Counted from the first letter of the stretch, positions 16,753-25,569 are shown. The stretch: DNA of 64,000 bases from an uncultured bacterium (GCA_934875375.1 CAKXHL010000001.1:124001-188000), one strand, 5' to 3'. Numbers and translations: made by a program. Notes: a model not told the origin generated them from the sequence alone.

Positions 16753-17307
16753 ATGGTTGTCAATGAAATATGGTTTGATATGAAAGACGGGAGAAAAGCG
16801 TTGATTCGCAGTCCGCGGGAAGAAGATATCCCGGGAATGCTGGATTATCTTTTGCTCTCGGCGGGCGAAACCGAGTTTATTCTGCGATATCCGGAAGAAT
16901 GTGGGAAATATACCTATGAAGGGGAAAAAGCGCTGTTTGAGCGGCTGAACGCCTCCCAAGAGGATGCGATGCTCGTTTGCATTGTGGATGGAAAGGTGGC
17001 TGGGAGCTGTCAGATTTCGTTTCATCAAAGATTGAAAACCAAGCACAGAGCAAGTGTTGCTATTGCTTTGCTGCGCGAATTTTGGGGACAGGGAATCGGT
17101 ACGCGCTTATTTCAGGAAATGATCGAGATTGCGCAGCGGCATGGCGGAATTCTGCAAATGGAGCTTGAGTTTATCGAAGGCAATGACCGTGCCAGACACC
17201 TGTATGAAAAAATGGGATTCCGCATTACTGGGGTTCATCTCAATGCCATTCGCTTAAAAAATGGAACGCTTTTAAACGAATATACAATGGTTCGGACGAT
17301 GGAATAA
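16753..17307 (+). CDS. GNAT-family N-acetyltransferase
   Basis: A second GNAT acetyltransferase, 184 residues, unrelated in detail to the one at 8.2 kb. The acetyl-CoA loop is EFWGQGIGTRLFQEMIE (Q-G-I-G-T, about residues 112-117). The later LYEKMGFRITGV segment is the usual motif B, and the C-terminal strand ends in EYTMVRTME. It resembles the ribosomal-protein-alanine or spermidine acetyltransferase-like group, but the substrate cannot be assigned. The ATG at 16753 is preceded by AGAAGG. It is followed by a long inverted structure and then the yabP promoter. Confidence 0.85.
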   Translation: MVVNEIWFDMKDGRKALIRSPREEDIPGMLDYLLLSAGETEFILRYPEECGKYTYEGEKALFERLNASQEDAMLVCIVDGKVAGSCQISFHQRLKTKHRASVAIALLREFWGQGIGTRLFQEMIEIAQRHGGILQMELEFIEGNDRARHLYEKMGFRITGVHLNAIRLKNGTLLNEYTMVRTME

Positions 17308-17467
17308 CAAAGCATTTTCTATTGCAGGCGAAAAATCTTCTGCCGCGGTCTAGCCGCGCGCTTGTGTAAACGCTTTTGGATTTTTCAAAAAAGGTGGATG
17401 CTGTTTTGGAATGTCTGTGCCCACCGAAGTAAACAGAAAACGATGCAAAAAAGTGTACCTGCCGGCA

Positions 17468-17548
17468 ACCCGGCAGCAAAAGGTACAGAAGAGCGCTCTC
17501 TGGAATCTTTCTCCGGGGGCGCTCTTCTGTTTGCCGGGTGCTTTTGTT
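17468..17548 (+). terminator. Composite terminator-like structure before yabP
   Basis: Outer arms ACCCGGCA (17468-17475) and TGCCGGGT (17532-17539) enclose inner arms CAGAAGAGCGC (17486-17496) and GCGCTCTTCTG (17519-17529). The structure is followed by CTTTTGTTG. It fills most of the gap between the GNAT gene and the yabP promoter; the rest of 17308-17467 shows nothing. Confidence 0.6.
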
Positions 17549-17578
17549 GTCGATTCAGTCTGTTTTGCTTTTGATGGG

Positions 17579-17607
17579 ACATATCCTGTCCGACCGGTGC
17601 ATAAAAT
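17579..17607 (+). promoter_or_regulatory. Sigma-E-type promoter of yabP-yabQ
   Basis: A -10 element CATAAAAT (17600-17607; consensus CATACAMT) lies 14 bp after an ATAT-containing -35 element (ACATATC, 17579-17585; consensus KMATATT). Both spacing and sequence fit sporulation sigma-E, which is known to drive yabP in Bacillus. Confidence 0.6.
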
Positions 17608-17638
17608 GAACCAAACCTGAAAATGGGAGGAAAGTATC

Positions 17639-17914
17639 ATGGCAGACGAGAAAAACCGTCCGAAAACGCCGCATCATGTGATTTTAGAGGACCGAAGCTT
17701 CCTGACTGTTTCCGGCGTATCGGATATTGACAGCTTTAACGAGGAAACAGCAGTGCTTTTTACAGAATTGGGGGAACTGACGATCCGGGGAAGTGACCTG
17801 CATATGAATAAGCTGAATGTAGATACGGGAGAAGTGACCATAGAAGGAGAAATCCATACGCTGGTCTATACCGATGACCGGCCCAAAAAACTGTTTGCGC
17901 GGTTGTTTCAGTAG
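17639..17914 (+). CDS. yabP: Sporulation protein YabP
   Basis: YabP is a small conserved protein required for normal spore formation; its biochemical role is not known. The 91-residue product shows the family core: HHVILEDRSFLTVSGVSDIDSFNEE, then TELGELTIRGSDLHMNKLNVDTGEVTIEGEIHTLVYTD. GGGAGG precedes the ATG. It begins the cluster yabP, yabQ, divIC and the S1-domain gene, and the sigma-E-like promoter just upstream fits mother-cell expression. Confidence 0.93.
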   Translation: MADEKNRPKTPHHVILEDRSFLTVSGVSDIDSFNEETAVLFTELGELTIRGSDLHMNKLNVDTGEVTIEGEIHTLVYTDDRPKKLFARLFQ

Positions 17915-17944
17915 CGGCTGCGTGGCAAGGCGGGAGGGAAAGCT

Positions 17945-18487
17945 TTGATCGCGGTCAATACCCAGACAATCATTTTTTTGCAGGCGATTTTGATGGGGGC
18001 GGTATTCGGAGCGGTATATGATCTGTTTCGTATTTTCCGAATTGCTGTCCCTCTCCCGGCCGGCGTCATTGTGGCAGAAGACGTAATTTACTTTGCTTTT
18101 TGCGGCTTCATGTCCTTTTTTCTGGCGATGACAGTAAATTTTGGCCAGGTTCGTTTTTTCATTTTGTTGGGAGAGCTGTTAGGTTTTTTGCTGTATTATT
18201 TAACGCTTGGAGTGCTGGTGATGAAATGCGCCCAGCAGATTATCGCTTTTATCCGATGGATTTTCCAAGTCCTTTGGAAACTGATTCTGCGACCGGTGGT
18301 ACGATTGCTTATGTGGATTGGCAAAAAGGTCGCAAAAATTTTTGGAAAACTGGGAAAAAACGCGAAAAAAGCTGTGCAAAAGAACAGAAAACACTTGCAA
18401 ACTAGGCGTATATTATTGTATAATTATTTTAAAAATAGGGGAGCTGTATCCCCAAAAAAGAGAAAGATTTTTCGGCGAAAAAAATAA
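17945..18487 (+). CDS. yabQ: Spore cortex biosynthesis protein YabQ
   Basis: YabQ is an integral membrane protein needed for spore cortex formation. The 180-residue sequence has about four hydrophobic segments (residues 5-25, 35-60, 65-90 and 92-112), with the family pattern IIFLQAILMGAVFGAVYDLFRIFR at the start. The tail is very basic (KKAVQKNRKH, PKKRKIFRRKK). The TTG start is supported by GGGAGGG a few bases before it. It is cotranscribed with yabP. Confidence 0.9.
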   Translation: MIAVNTQTIIFLQAILMGAVFGAVYDLFRIFRIAVPLPAGVIVAEDVIYFAFCGFMSFFLAMTVNFGQVRFFILLGELLGFLLYYLTLGVLVMKCAQQIIAFIRWIFQVLWKLILRPVVRLLMWIGKKVAKIFGKLGKNAKKAVQKNRKHLQTRRILLYNYFKNRGAVSPKKRKIFRRKK

Positions 18488-18516
18488 GCCGGGGCTTTGC
18501 CAGGGGGAGGCAGTCC

Positions 18517-18807
18517 ATGGAAAAACAAAAGAAAACTTCAAAGAGCAGGTTGCTGAAGATAGCGGTTTGTCTTTTTGTGGTGTATATTGCGTATTCCATT
18601 GTTGTGCAGCAGTTGGAAATTCGAGATCGGAAAATAACGCTGGAGGCAGTGCAGCAGCAGTGTCAACAGCAAATAGAAGAAAACAAAGAGGTAGAGCGGT
18701 TGTTGGCAATGAGTGCTGACAAAGATTACATTGAGCGGATTGCCAGAGAAAGATTGGGCTATGCTTATCCGGACGAAAAGGTTTATATCGACAGTTCAAA
18801 GAACTGA
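18517..18807 (+). CDS. divIC: Septum formation initiator (DivIC/FtsB family)
   Basis: A bitopic cell-division protein that links with FtsL and DivIB at the septum. The 96-residue chain has a basic cytoplasmic tip, one transmembrane helix (about residues 12-29), a coiled-coil rich in Gln and Glu (about 33-62), and the family end motif DKDYIERIARERLGYAYPDEKVYID. The ATG is preceded by GGGGGAGG. It follows yabQ, as in Bacillus, and the S1-domain gene comes next. Confidence 0.9.
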   Translation: MEKQKKTSKSRLLKIAVCLFVVYIAYSIVVQQLEIRDRKITLEAVQQQCQQQIEENKEVERLLAMSADKDYIERIARERLGYAYPDEKVYIDSSKN

Positions 18808-18861
18808 GCCTGAAAGGGCTCGATTTTATGATTTATTTTTTAAGGGGAGGCATAGCTTTTA

Positions 18862-19308
18862 ATGCAGCTTGCGGTTGGAAACATTGTGGAAGGTAAAGTA
18901 ACGGGGATCACGAAATTTGGCGCCTTTGTGGAATTGCCCGGCGGCAAAACCGGGATGGTACATATTTCAGAAGTGGCACCGACCTATGTCAACGAGATCC
19001 GCGACCACGTGACTGAGAACCAGGTGGTGAAGGTGAAAATTCTCAACATCACCGAGGAAGGAAAAATTAGTTTGTCTATGAAACGGGCGATGGACAGGCC
19101 CACTCCTGCTCCAAGGCGTGCCGCGCCGGGTGCCCATCGTTTGGAACGCCCCGACCAGTATGATTGGAACAGCAAAAAGAAAAATGAAAATATGTCGTTT
19201 GAAGACATGCTCAGCAAATTTAAGCAGACCAGTGATGACAAAATGTCCGATCTGAAAAAGTACAACGAGGGCAGACGGTCTTCTGGAAGAAGAGGCTCTT
19301 CTAAATGA
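18862..19308 (+). CDS. S1-domain RNA-binding protein (YabR-like)
   Basis: A 148-residue protein with one S1 OB-fold (residues 3-75): VGNIVEGKVTGITKFGAFVELPGGKTGMVHISE, then VKVKILNITEEGKISLSMKRA. The rest is a Pro/Arg-rich linker and a basic Ser/Arg tail. S1 proteins of this group bind RNA or ribosomes, and the precise target is unknown. In Bacillus the homologue yabR follows divIC, as here. GGGGAGG precedes the ATG. The terminator at 19389-19416 ends the cluster. Confidence 0.9.
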   Translation: MQLAVGNIVEGKVTGITKFGAFVELPGGKTGMVHISEVAPTYVNEIRDHVTENQVVKVKILNITEEGKISLSMKRAMDRPTPAPRRAAPGAHRLERPDQYDWNSKKKNENMSFEDMLSKFKQTSDDKMSDLKKYNEGRRSSGRRGSSK

Positions 19309-19388
19309 ATCCGGGGAAAGATTATCTGGTCTGAAACAGAAGAAAGAGCGCAGCGCTTTTTCAAAATCTTTATTCTTTGGCGTTTTGT

Positions 19389-19416
19389 GCCGGAGGGGGC
19401 ACCCTTCGGCTTTTTT
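19389..19416 (+). terminator. Terminator of the yab/divIC cluster
   Basis: The stem GCCGGAGGG (19389-19397) with CCCTTCGGC (19402-19410) has the 4-base loop GGCA and is followed by six T. Confidence 0.85.
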
Positions 19417-19450
19417 CTTTGGTATTATGACAGGAAAGAGAGGAATTTTT

Positions 19451-20605
19451 ATGTTTTTGATTCATGGCTATCTACACACGATGAACGGTTCTCCCATCAA
19501 AGATGGCTTTATCGAAATGCGGGACGGACACATCGCTTCCGTAGGCTCGATGGCGGATCTTTTGAATGTTCCATCTGATGCGGTCGATTTAAAAGGGGCA
19601 ACTGTAACACCCGGCTTTATTGACGCGCATTGCCACATCGGAATTGAAGAGGATTCCATCGGACCGATGGGTTCCGACTGCAATGAGGCTACGGATCCTT
19701 GCACGCCCCACCTGCGGGTGATCGATGCGGTAAATCCCAGAGAGAGATGCTATTCAGAAGCGGTAGACGCGGGTATTACATCGGTTGTCACCTGTCCGGG
19801 AAGTGCCAATCCCATCGGCGGTACCATATTGGCAATGAAGACGGTCGGTACCAGAGTAGATGACATGGTGCTTTTAGAAAATGCGGGCATCAAGTTTGCG
19901 CTGGGTGAAAATCCCAAGCGGGTTTATAAGGGCAAAAATCAGTTGCCGTCTACCAGAATGGGTACCGCCGCCATTATCCGTGAGCAGCTGATCAAGACGC
20001 AGAAATATTTGGAAAAAAAGGAAAAAGCTGCGGCGGATCCTTCCAAAGCAGAACCGGAATTCAACATGAAATGCGAAGCGCTGATTCCGCTTTTAAAGCG
20101 TCAGGTCAAGGCGCATTTTCACTGCCATCGGGCGGATGATATTTATACAGCGATTCGCATTGGGCGGGAGTTCCATTTGGATTATATTCTGGTTCATTGT
20201 ACCGAGGGGCATTTGATCGCCGAAGATATCGCAAAAGAAGGGGTTCCCGCCATCTGCGGTCCTTTGCTTACCACTCGTTCCAAGCCAGAGCTTACCAATT
20301 CCACAAAGGCAAATCCCGGCGTTCTGGCCAAAGCAGGCGTGTTGACAGCGATTTGTACTGATCACGACGTGATTCCAATGCCATTGTTGCCGACCAGCGC
20401 TGGCTTTGCAGTGGGCGAGGGAATGGACTATGAGCAGGCGCTGCGCGCTATCACCATCAACCCGGCGAAAATCTGCAAACTGGATGACCGAGTCGGCTCG
20501 CTGGAAACAGGAAAAGACGCAGATATTCTGGTATTTGATGGGGATCCGCTGGCTGTGGCAAACAAACCGAAAATGGTTTTTGTAGACGGAAAACAGGTAA
20601 AATAG
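19451..20605 (+). CDS. Amidohydrolase-superfamily metalloenzyme (paralogue 1)
   Basis: A metal-dependent hydrolase of the amidohydrolase superfamily (imidazolonepropionase/prolidase-like branch), 384 residues, cytoplasmic, substrate unknown. The N-terminal metal motif is DAHCHIG. HFHCHRADD and VHCTEGH supply further His ligands and ICTDHD the catalytic Asp. The ATG at 19451 is preceded by AGAGGAA. A paralogue at 35.6 kb shares the same motif string, including DCNE, AVNP and HRADD. It is followed after 17 bases by a fumarase alpha subunit, likely in the same operon. Confidence 0.88.
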   Translation: MFLIHGYLHTMNGSPIKDGFIEMRDGHIASVGSMADLLNVPSDAVDLKGATVTPGFIDAHCHIGIEEDSIGPMGSDCNEATDPCTPHLRVIDAVNPRERCYSEAVDAGITSVVTCPGSANPIGGTILAMKTVGTRVDDMVLLENAGIKFALGENPKRVYKGKNQLPSTRMGTAAIIREQLIKTQKYLEKKEKAAADPSKAEPEFNMKCEALIPLLKRQVKAHFHCHRADDIYTAIRIGREFHLDYILVHCTEGHLIAEDIAKEGVPAICGPLLTTRSKPELTNSTKANPGVLAKAGVLTAICTDHDVIPMPLLPTSAGFAVGEGMDYEQALRAITINPAKICKLDDRVGSLETGKDADILVFDGDPLAVANKPKMVFVDGKQVK

Positions 20606-20625
20606 AGAACCGGGAGGACGTTTTG

Positions 20626-21468
20626 GTGAGAGAAGTTCAAGTTTCGGAAATTACAAAACTGGTTAAGGAGCATTGTATCCGGGCGAATAAAATCCTTCCC
20701 TGCGACGTAGAATGCCGTATGCGGGAGGCTTGCAAAACAGAAAGCAGCCCCTTGGGAAAAGAGATTTTAAAAGATTTGGTCACCAATTTTGAAGAGGCAA
20801 AAAATATCGACGTACCCATCTGTCAGGATACGGGCATGGCGGTTGTTTTCGTGGAATTGGGACAGGAAGTTCATTTAGTGGGTGGAAGCTTAAACGGCGC
20901 CATTCATGAAGGCGTGGCCCAAGGATATGTGGAAGGACTGTTGCGCTGCTCAGTGGTCAGCGACCCGATCCGCCGGGTGAATACCAACAACAATACACCG
21001 GCAATTATTCATGTCAAAATCGTGGAAGGAGACGGCTTGAAAATTACGGTCGCACCTAAGGGGTTTGGCAGTGAGAATATGAGTCGAATCAAAATGTTTA
21101 CTCCCGCCGCTACAAAAGAAATGATTATGGATTTTGTCATCGAGACGGTGGAGTTGGCAGGCGCGAATCCCTGCCCGCCTATGGTGGTCGGTGTGGGAAT
21201 CGGCGGCGATTTTGAGGAATGTGCATTGCTTGCAAAAACAGCGTTGTGCCGCAGTTCTGATCTGCGTAACCCAGATTCCCTTTATGCGCAGATGGAGGAA
21301 GAACTGCTTCGCCGGGCCAACGAGACCAATGTAGGGCCCCAGGGCTTTGGCGGCAGTACAACGGCATTATGCGTGAATATCGAGACCTATGGTACGCATA
21401 TTGCTGGGCTTCCAGTGGCGGTTAATATTGGCTGCCATGTGACCCGCCACAGTTCTTTTGAACTGTAA
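20626..21468 (+). CDS. fumA: Fumarate/tartrate hydratase, class I, alpha subunit
   Basis: The N-terminal (catalytic alpha) subunit of a two-subunit, iron-sulfur class I fumarate hydratase or the related L-tartrate dehydratase. The 280 residues include PICQDTGMAVVF, ANPCPPMVVGVGIGG and the Cys of NIGCHVTRHSS, the expected cluster ligands. A GTG at 20626 is preferred to the TTG at 20623 because the GGGAGG spacing is better. The beta subunit gene is not beside it, which is unusual since the pair is normally adjacent. A terminator follows directly. Fumarase versus tartrate dehydratase cannot be decided. Confidence 0.88.
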   Translation: MREVQVSEITKLVKEHCIRANKILPCDVECRMREACKTESSPLGKEILKDLVTNFEEAKNIDVPICQDTGMAVVFVELGQEVHLVGGSLNGAIHEGVAQGYVEGLLRCSVVSDPIRRVNTNNNTPAIIHVKIVEGDGLKITVAPKGFGSENMSRIKMFTPAATKEMIMDFVIETVELAGANPCPPMVVGVGIGGDFEECALLAKTALCRSSDLRNPDSLYAQMEEELLRRANETNVGPQGFGGSTTALCVNIETYGTHIAGLPVAVNIGCHVTRHSSFEL

Positions 21469-21490
21469 AATAATCTGATTAAGATGAAAA

Positions 21491-21527
21491 TGATAAAAAA
21501 GCCGCCTGTCAGGCGGCTTTTTTATCA
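21491..21527 (+). terminator. Terminator after the fumarase subunit
   Basis: TGATAAAAAAGCCGCCT and AGGCGGCTTTTTTATCA pair perfectly over a 3-base loop, with a T-tract inside the stem. A second stem (ATGGCCGT, 21535-21542, with ACGGCCAT, 21564-21571) lies 10 bases on. Confidence 0.9.
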
Positions 21528-21678
21528 TGCAAAAATGGCCGTGCGTCCACCAAAGGCGGCATACGGCCATAAAAACTTCAGTCAAGGGGCCCATTTGCGC
21601 CAAATTTCATGCCTCTTCCACTTGGAATACCATCGTGGTATATTTCTTAGATGCATGGAATTTTTATACGGCAAAGAG

Positions 21679-22797
21679 TTAGCGGAAATACATAAATAAC
21701 TGGCATTTAATCATGCCATTATACAGCTTTCGCCGGCGGTCGGCAGTCCGGCCGAAAATATGCTCAAATTCTTCGTGGGGGCTGATGACATAATATTTTT
21801 TGTCCGGGTCAGCAGGGAAAACCTTTCCCATCGTCCGGTAAAGCTGTTCTGCTTCTTTGATTTCCAGAAGACGCTCGCCATAAGGGGGATTGCAGATCAC
21901 AATCGCCCGCCCGGGCGGGAGAGAAAGTTGAGAGATGTTCTGCACTTTGGTTCGGATATGTGCGCTGACACCTGCTTTTTTTGCATTTGCCATAGTCAGT
22001 TCTACCGCCTGAGGGTCGATATCGTAGCCGTATGCCTTTATTTTAGCATCTCTTTTGACCGATTCCAGCGCTTCCATCCGGGCATCCTTCCAAACGGCAG
22101 CCGGGATACAGTTCCATTTTTCCGCGGCAAAACGGCGATTGATACCAGGTGCGATATTCATCCCCTTAAGCACGGCCTCGATCAGTAGAGTGCCAGACCC
22201 GCAGAAGGGGTCGCAGATAACGGAATCGTCGTACAAACGAGTGAAATCAACAATACCCGCAGCCAGTGTTTCTTTAATCGGAGCGAGCAAAGAAGTCTGC
22301 CGATATCCTCGCTTGTGCAGCCCTGCGCCGGAAGTGTCCAGAAAAATGGTGACAATATTTTTTCGGATAGAAAATTGTATTTGATGCACGGCCCCGGTTT
22401 CGGCGAACCAGCTTTGGTGATAATGCTGCTCCATTCTTTTCACTGCAGCCCGTTTGATGATGGATTGGCAGTCCGGAACGCTGGCTAGCTGAGAGTTTAA
22501 AGACCAGCCTTTTACGGGAAAAGCATCGTCTTTTCCCAGATATTCTTCGAAAGGAATTTTGAAAACCCCTTGAAACAGCTCCTCAAACGTTTCCGCCCGA
22601 AAAGAGTCCAAGACAATCAGCACCCGTTCCGCAGTGCGCAGCCAGAGATTGGTTTTGGCCAGCATATTCCAGTCACCGGTAAAAGTGACCTTACCATCAG
22701 TCGCCTCAATATTTTTGGCGCCGATTCTTTTTAATTCGCCGGACAGAACACTTTCCAACCCGAACAGGCAAGGGGCTGCCATTTTTATCACACTCAT
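21679..22797 (-). CDS. THUMP-domain RNA methyltransferase, RlmL/YpsC type
   Basis: A probable 23S rRNA guanine-N2 methyltransferase (RlmL/YpsC-like, once annotated as a DNA methylase), 372 residues. An N-terminal THUMP domain (about 1-150) is followed by a Rossmann methylase with SAM motif DPFCGSGTLLIEA (about 190-202) and the catalytic NPPYGERL. The ATG at 22797 is preceded by AAAAAGG, and a promoter lies at 22909-22938. RNA rather than DNA as the substrate is inferred from the THUMP domain. It converges on fumA. Confidence 0.88.
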   Translation of the reverse strand: MSVIKMAAPCLFGLESVLSGELKRIGAKNIEATDGKVTFTGDWNMLAKTNLWLRTAERVLIVLDSFRAETFEELFQGVFKIPFEEYLGKDDAFPVKGWSLNSQLASVPDCQSIIKRAAVKRMEQHYHQSWFAETGAVHQIQFSIRKNIVTIFLDTSGAGLHKRGYRQTSLLAPIKETLAAGIVDFTRLYDDSVICDPFCGSGTLLIEAVLKGMNIAPGINRRFAAEKWNCIPAAVWKDARMEALESVKRDAKIKAYGYDIDPQAVELTMANAKKAGVSAHIRTKVQNISQLSLPPGRAIVICNPPYGERLLEIKEAEQLYRTMGKVFPADPDKKYYVISPHEEFEHIFGRTADRRRKLYNGMIKCQLFMYFR

Positions 22798-22908
22798 ACG
22801 CAAAGACCTTTTTCTTTCCTTTTTAATGGCCGTACAAAATAGAAACAAACAGATCGAGACAAATTCTTATGCTGTCAGTCCAATAAAGACAAAAGCATTC
22901 TTTTTATT

Positions 22909-22938
22909 ATTATACTATGGTTTGTACATAAACCGCAA
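22909..22938 (-). promoter_or_regulatory. Promoter of the RlmL-type methylase
   Basis: On the minus strand TTGCGG (22938-22933), an 18-bp spacer and TATAAT (22914-22909). Confidence 0.6.
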
Positions 22939-22999
22939 GGAAATTTAAAAAGGGCATTTAAACTTTCTTGCAATCAGAAAATACAGGTTGGAAAACAGG

Positions 23000-23033
23000 A
23001 AAAGGGACGGTATGAAGCCATACCGTCCCTTTT
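23000..23033 (-). terminator. Terminator of hpf
   Basis: A perfect 15-bp stem (23000-23014 with 23019-23033) has a 4-base loop; on the minus strand it ends in CCCTTTTCCTGTTTT. Confidence 0.8.
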
Positions 23034-23047
23034 CAAATGATTTGCTG

Positions 23048-23572
23048 TCATTCTGTTTCTGGCACCAACAAGCCGTAATCTCCGTTGCGGCGGGAATAAA
23101 CGACGTTAATTTCTCCGGAATCCGCGTTGCGGAACATAAAGAAAGTGTGCCCCAGCAGATTCATCTGCAAAATGGCTTCCTCCACTGTTATGGGCTTCAC
23201 CGGGAAGGTTTTTACTTTTGCCACGTGGGCATTTTCTTCCTCATAAAGCGGTTCATCGGCAACCGGTTCCACAAAAGCAGGAGAACGGAATTTTTTCTGA
23301 AGCTTGGATTTGTTGCGGATGATTTGTTTCATCAGAGAATCTGTCACAGATTCCAAGGAATCGATCCGGTCTCCGGTGGTTTTCTCTGCCCGGAAGAACA
23401 TTCCCATTGACTGTATGGTAATTTCCACCGTCTCCCGGTCTCTTTCATTGGTTACAACGACGGTAGCGCTTGCATCATCGAAAAAACGGTCGAATTTAGC
23501 CAGCTTTTTTTCAACCCGCTCTTTAAAAGAGTCCTTTACCGTTGTTTTTCTGGCAGTAATCACGATGTTCAT
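23048..23572 (-). CDS. hpf: Ribosome hibernation-promoting factor (long form)
   Basis: Long HPF dimerises idle 70S ribosomes into 100S particles in stationary phase. The 174-residue length is that of the long form. The N-terminal domain (about 1-95) binds the decoding centre. The C-terminal domain (about 115-170) has KPITVEEAILQMNLLGHTFFMFRNADSGEINVVYSRRNGDYGLL, the dimerisation motif. The ATG is preceded by AAAGGGG, and the promoter at 23669-23697 is near-consensus. It is followed by its own terminator. Confidence 0.96.
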   Translation of the reverse strand: MNIVITARKTTVKDSFKERVEKKLAKFDRFFDDASATVVVTNERDRETVEITIQSMGMFFRAEKTTGDRIDSLESVTDSLMKQIIRNKSKLQKKFRSPAFVEPVADEPLYEEENAHVAKVKTFPVKPITVEEAILQMNLLGHTFFMFRNADSGEINVVYSRRNGDYGLLVPETE

Positions 23573-23668
23573 AGATTCAACCCCTTTATTTTTTATCATC
23601 CCATAGGGAAGAGCACACATAAAATAATTTCAATCGGAGATATAAAACGCTTTTTTCTAATTGATTAT

Positions 23669-23697
23669 ATTATACTATAATTGTTTCAATAATTCAA
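23669..23697 (-). promoter_or_regulatory. Promoter of hpf
   Basis: On the minus strand TTGAAT (23697-23692), 17 bp, TATAAT (23674-23669), in a very AT-rich stretch. Confidence 0.7.
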
Positions 23698-23730
23698 TAA
23701 TTTTGTGCGGATTGTGTAAATATACTTTGG

Positions 23731-25569
23731 TTATTCTGTAAATGTGGAGTCGGAAAAATAAGATGCCAGATTCTGTGCCAGTGTTTCAATGGTGTTTTTT
23801 TCAAACAGACTGTCCAAACCGGCAAGTGCTAGTGAATCGGTCAGATTGACGTCATTGGGAATATCTACAAACTGGATGTAAGCGTGAAAGGCGTCGTCCC
23901 AGTTCTCTTTAGAATCCTGCCAGAAATCAAGAGCAACCACACCGGTCAGCGCATATTCCACATAGTACATCGGCGACTCAAACAGATGGTGGATATCCAC
24001 CCAGTCCAGTCCTCTGTCCAAATAGGAAAGCCCCAGATTGTCAATTTCACCAAAATACTCCAACTCCAGCTGGGCATACAAGGCGTTGAGCTGTTCAGTA
24101 GTCATCTGAGAATTTTCATACACCTTATGCTGAAATTCGTCAATCATGGTTGCGGAAAGAATGGTGATAAACATTTCAAAAACGTTGGATTTTTCCGCTG
24201 CCTGCGCATCGGTATAAATGCGGTCCAGCCAGGGACTGGCCAGAAGTTCCAGCGTCTGGGAATGAATTTCCGAAATGTCAGAACCCTGCAGATCCTGCTC
24301 CAACACCATCAGATCTCCAGTGCGGAAAAAGTTGAGTGCATGCCCCATTTCGTGGATGTAAGTTCCCGCATCATCATAGTTGGAAAGGACATACGGTTCC
24401 TGCCAACCGTAAAAATAGGTGGTGAAGGCACCGGGGCTTTTGTTTGGGGCGCTTGTCAGATCATACAAGTTGTTTCGGGTCATATAATCAATCATTTCGC
24501 GTGTTTCGGGGGAAATATCCTGCAGAATACCCACTACGATTTCGACCAGTTTGCTGGCGCTGGTGATGCTCTCCAGATAGGTTACACGGGCTTGTTCCGG
24601 CAGAGGAGAGGTGTATTCAAACAAATTCAGCGGATGGCCCAGCCTTGCGGCCGCATCATCCTTTAGCTGCTGGTAAACGGGAACAATATATTTTTTTACC
24701 CAGGAGCGAAAATTTTCAATCTCCTCCCGACCGTATCCGCGGTAGGAGTGATTGAAATAATAATCCAGATAATTTTCAAATCCGGCAGCTTGGGCTTTTT
24801 TTGTGCGCAATGCCACCAGCTGTGTATAGATTTCACCGCATTGCTGGTTCAGATCCCGGTAATATTCCTCCAACAATCCGCTGGCAAGATGCCGGTCCTC
24901 CTGTCCGCCGGCGTAAATGTAGTAATACATATCACTGGTGGTAAAGACATGTTCTTCTGTTTCGTAAACCGCAGCCTGAGATAACAGCTGGGTATACTGG
25001 GTAGTTAGTTGATTTTCTTCCAATTCCAGTTCCAGCTGTTCCTCGGAGTAGTTTTGGGTATCAATCTCCATGGCAGCTAGCACATGAGAGCCGACAATGT
25101 CGCTGATCTGGCTGCGGTACGGTGACTGAAGGATGGCGCGGGTAAGAGAAACGGAGGCAGGCTTGAGTTTGGCAAGAAAATCCTGCATATATTGATAATT
25201 TGCGGCGTTTTCCTCATCGGAGGTATCCAGACTGAACAAAACGTTGGAGAGTGTATACATGTTATAATAGTCTTTGCAAAGCTGCGCTTCTTCTTTCCAA
25301 ACCGACATCACCTCGTCGGCGGATTCCGCTTTCTGAACCCGCCGGGCGAAATCTTCATATTGGGCAATCGTCGCATCCAGATCAGGCTCCATATACTTCA
25401 TTTGATCGAAGGGGATTTCGGTGCGGTTTGCCGGCAGCTGGTCTAATGTTTCAGCATGGGAAGAAACGGCAGAGGATTCCGCCAGTGAGGATAGATCGGA
25501 AGGGGTTTGCGCCGTGCAGCCGGTGCAAATCAGCAACATTGCCAAAAAAATGGCGAAGATTCGTTTCAT
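23731..25569 (-). CDS. M3-family metallopeptidase lipoprotein (oligoendopeptidase-like)
   Basis: A zinc oligopeptidase of family M3 carried on a lipoprotein anchor. The first 18 residues form a signal peptide ending in the lipobox C-T-G-C. The zinc motif HEMGHALNF is at about residues 404-412. The 612-residue length fits M3B-type oligoendopeptidases with an added anchor. Because it is exported, it presumably trims peptides outside the cell, unlike the cytoplasmic PepF. The mostly helical N-terminal half is typical of the fold. The ATG is preceded by GGGAGG. Confidence 0.9.
   Translation of the reverse strand: MKRIFAIFLAMLLICTGCTAQTPSDLSSLAESSAVSSHAETLDQLPANRTEIPFDQMKYMEPDLDATIAQYEDFARRVQKAESADEVMSVWKEEAQLCKDYYNMYTLSNVLFSLDTSDEENAANYQYMQDFLAKLKPASVSLTRAILQSPYRSQISDIVGSHVLAAMEIDTQNYSEEQLELELEENQLTTQYTQLLSQAAVYETEEHVFTTSDMYYYIYAGGQEDRHLASGLLEEYYRDLNQQCGEIYTQLVALRTKKAQAAGFENYLDYYFNHSYRGYGREEIENFRSWVKKYIVPVYQQLKDDAAARLGHPLNLFEYTSPLPEQARVTYLESITSASKLVEIVVGILQDISPETREMIDYMTRNNLYDLTSAPNKSPGAFTTYFYGWQEPYVLSNYDDAGTYIHEMGHALNFFRTGDLMVLEQDLQGSDISEIHSQTLELLASPWLDRIYTDAQAAEKSNVFEMFITILSATMIDEFQHKVYENSQMTTEQLNALYAQLELEYFGEIDNLGLSYLDRGLDWVDIHHLFESPMYYVEYALTGVVALDFWQDSKENWDDAFHAYIQFVDIPNDVNLTDSLALAGLDSLFEKNTIETLAQNLASYFSDSTFTE

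Noticed and set aside
15742..17046. 434-codon frame antisense to leuA and the GNAT gene
   Set aside because: It is produced by codon bias of the sense genes. It spans two unrelated genes and shows no family motifs.
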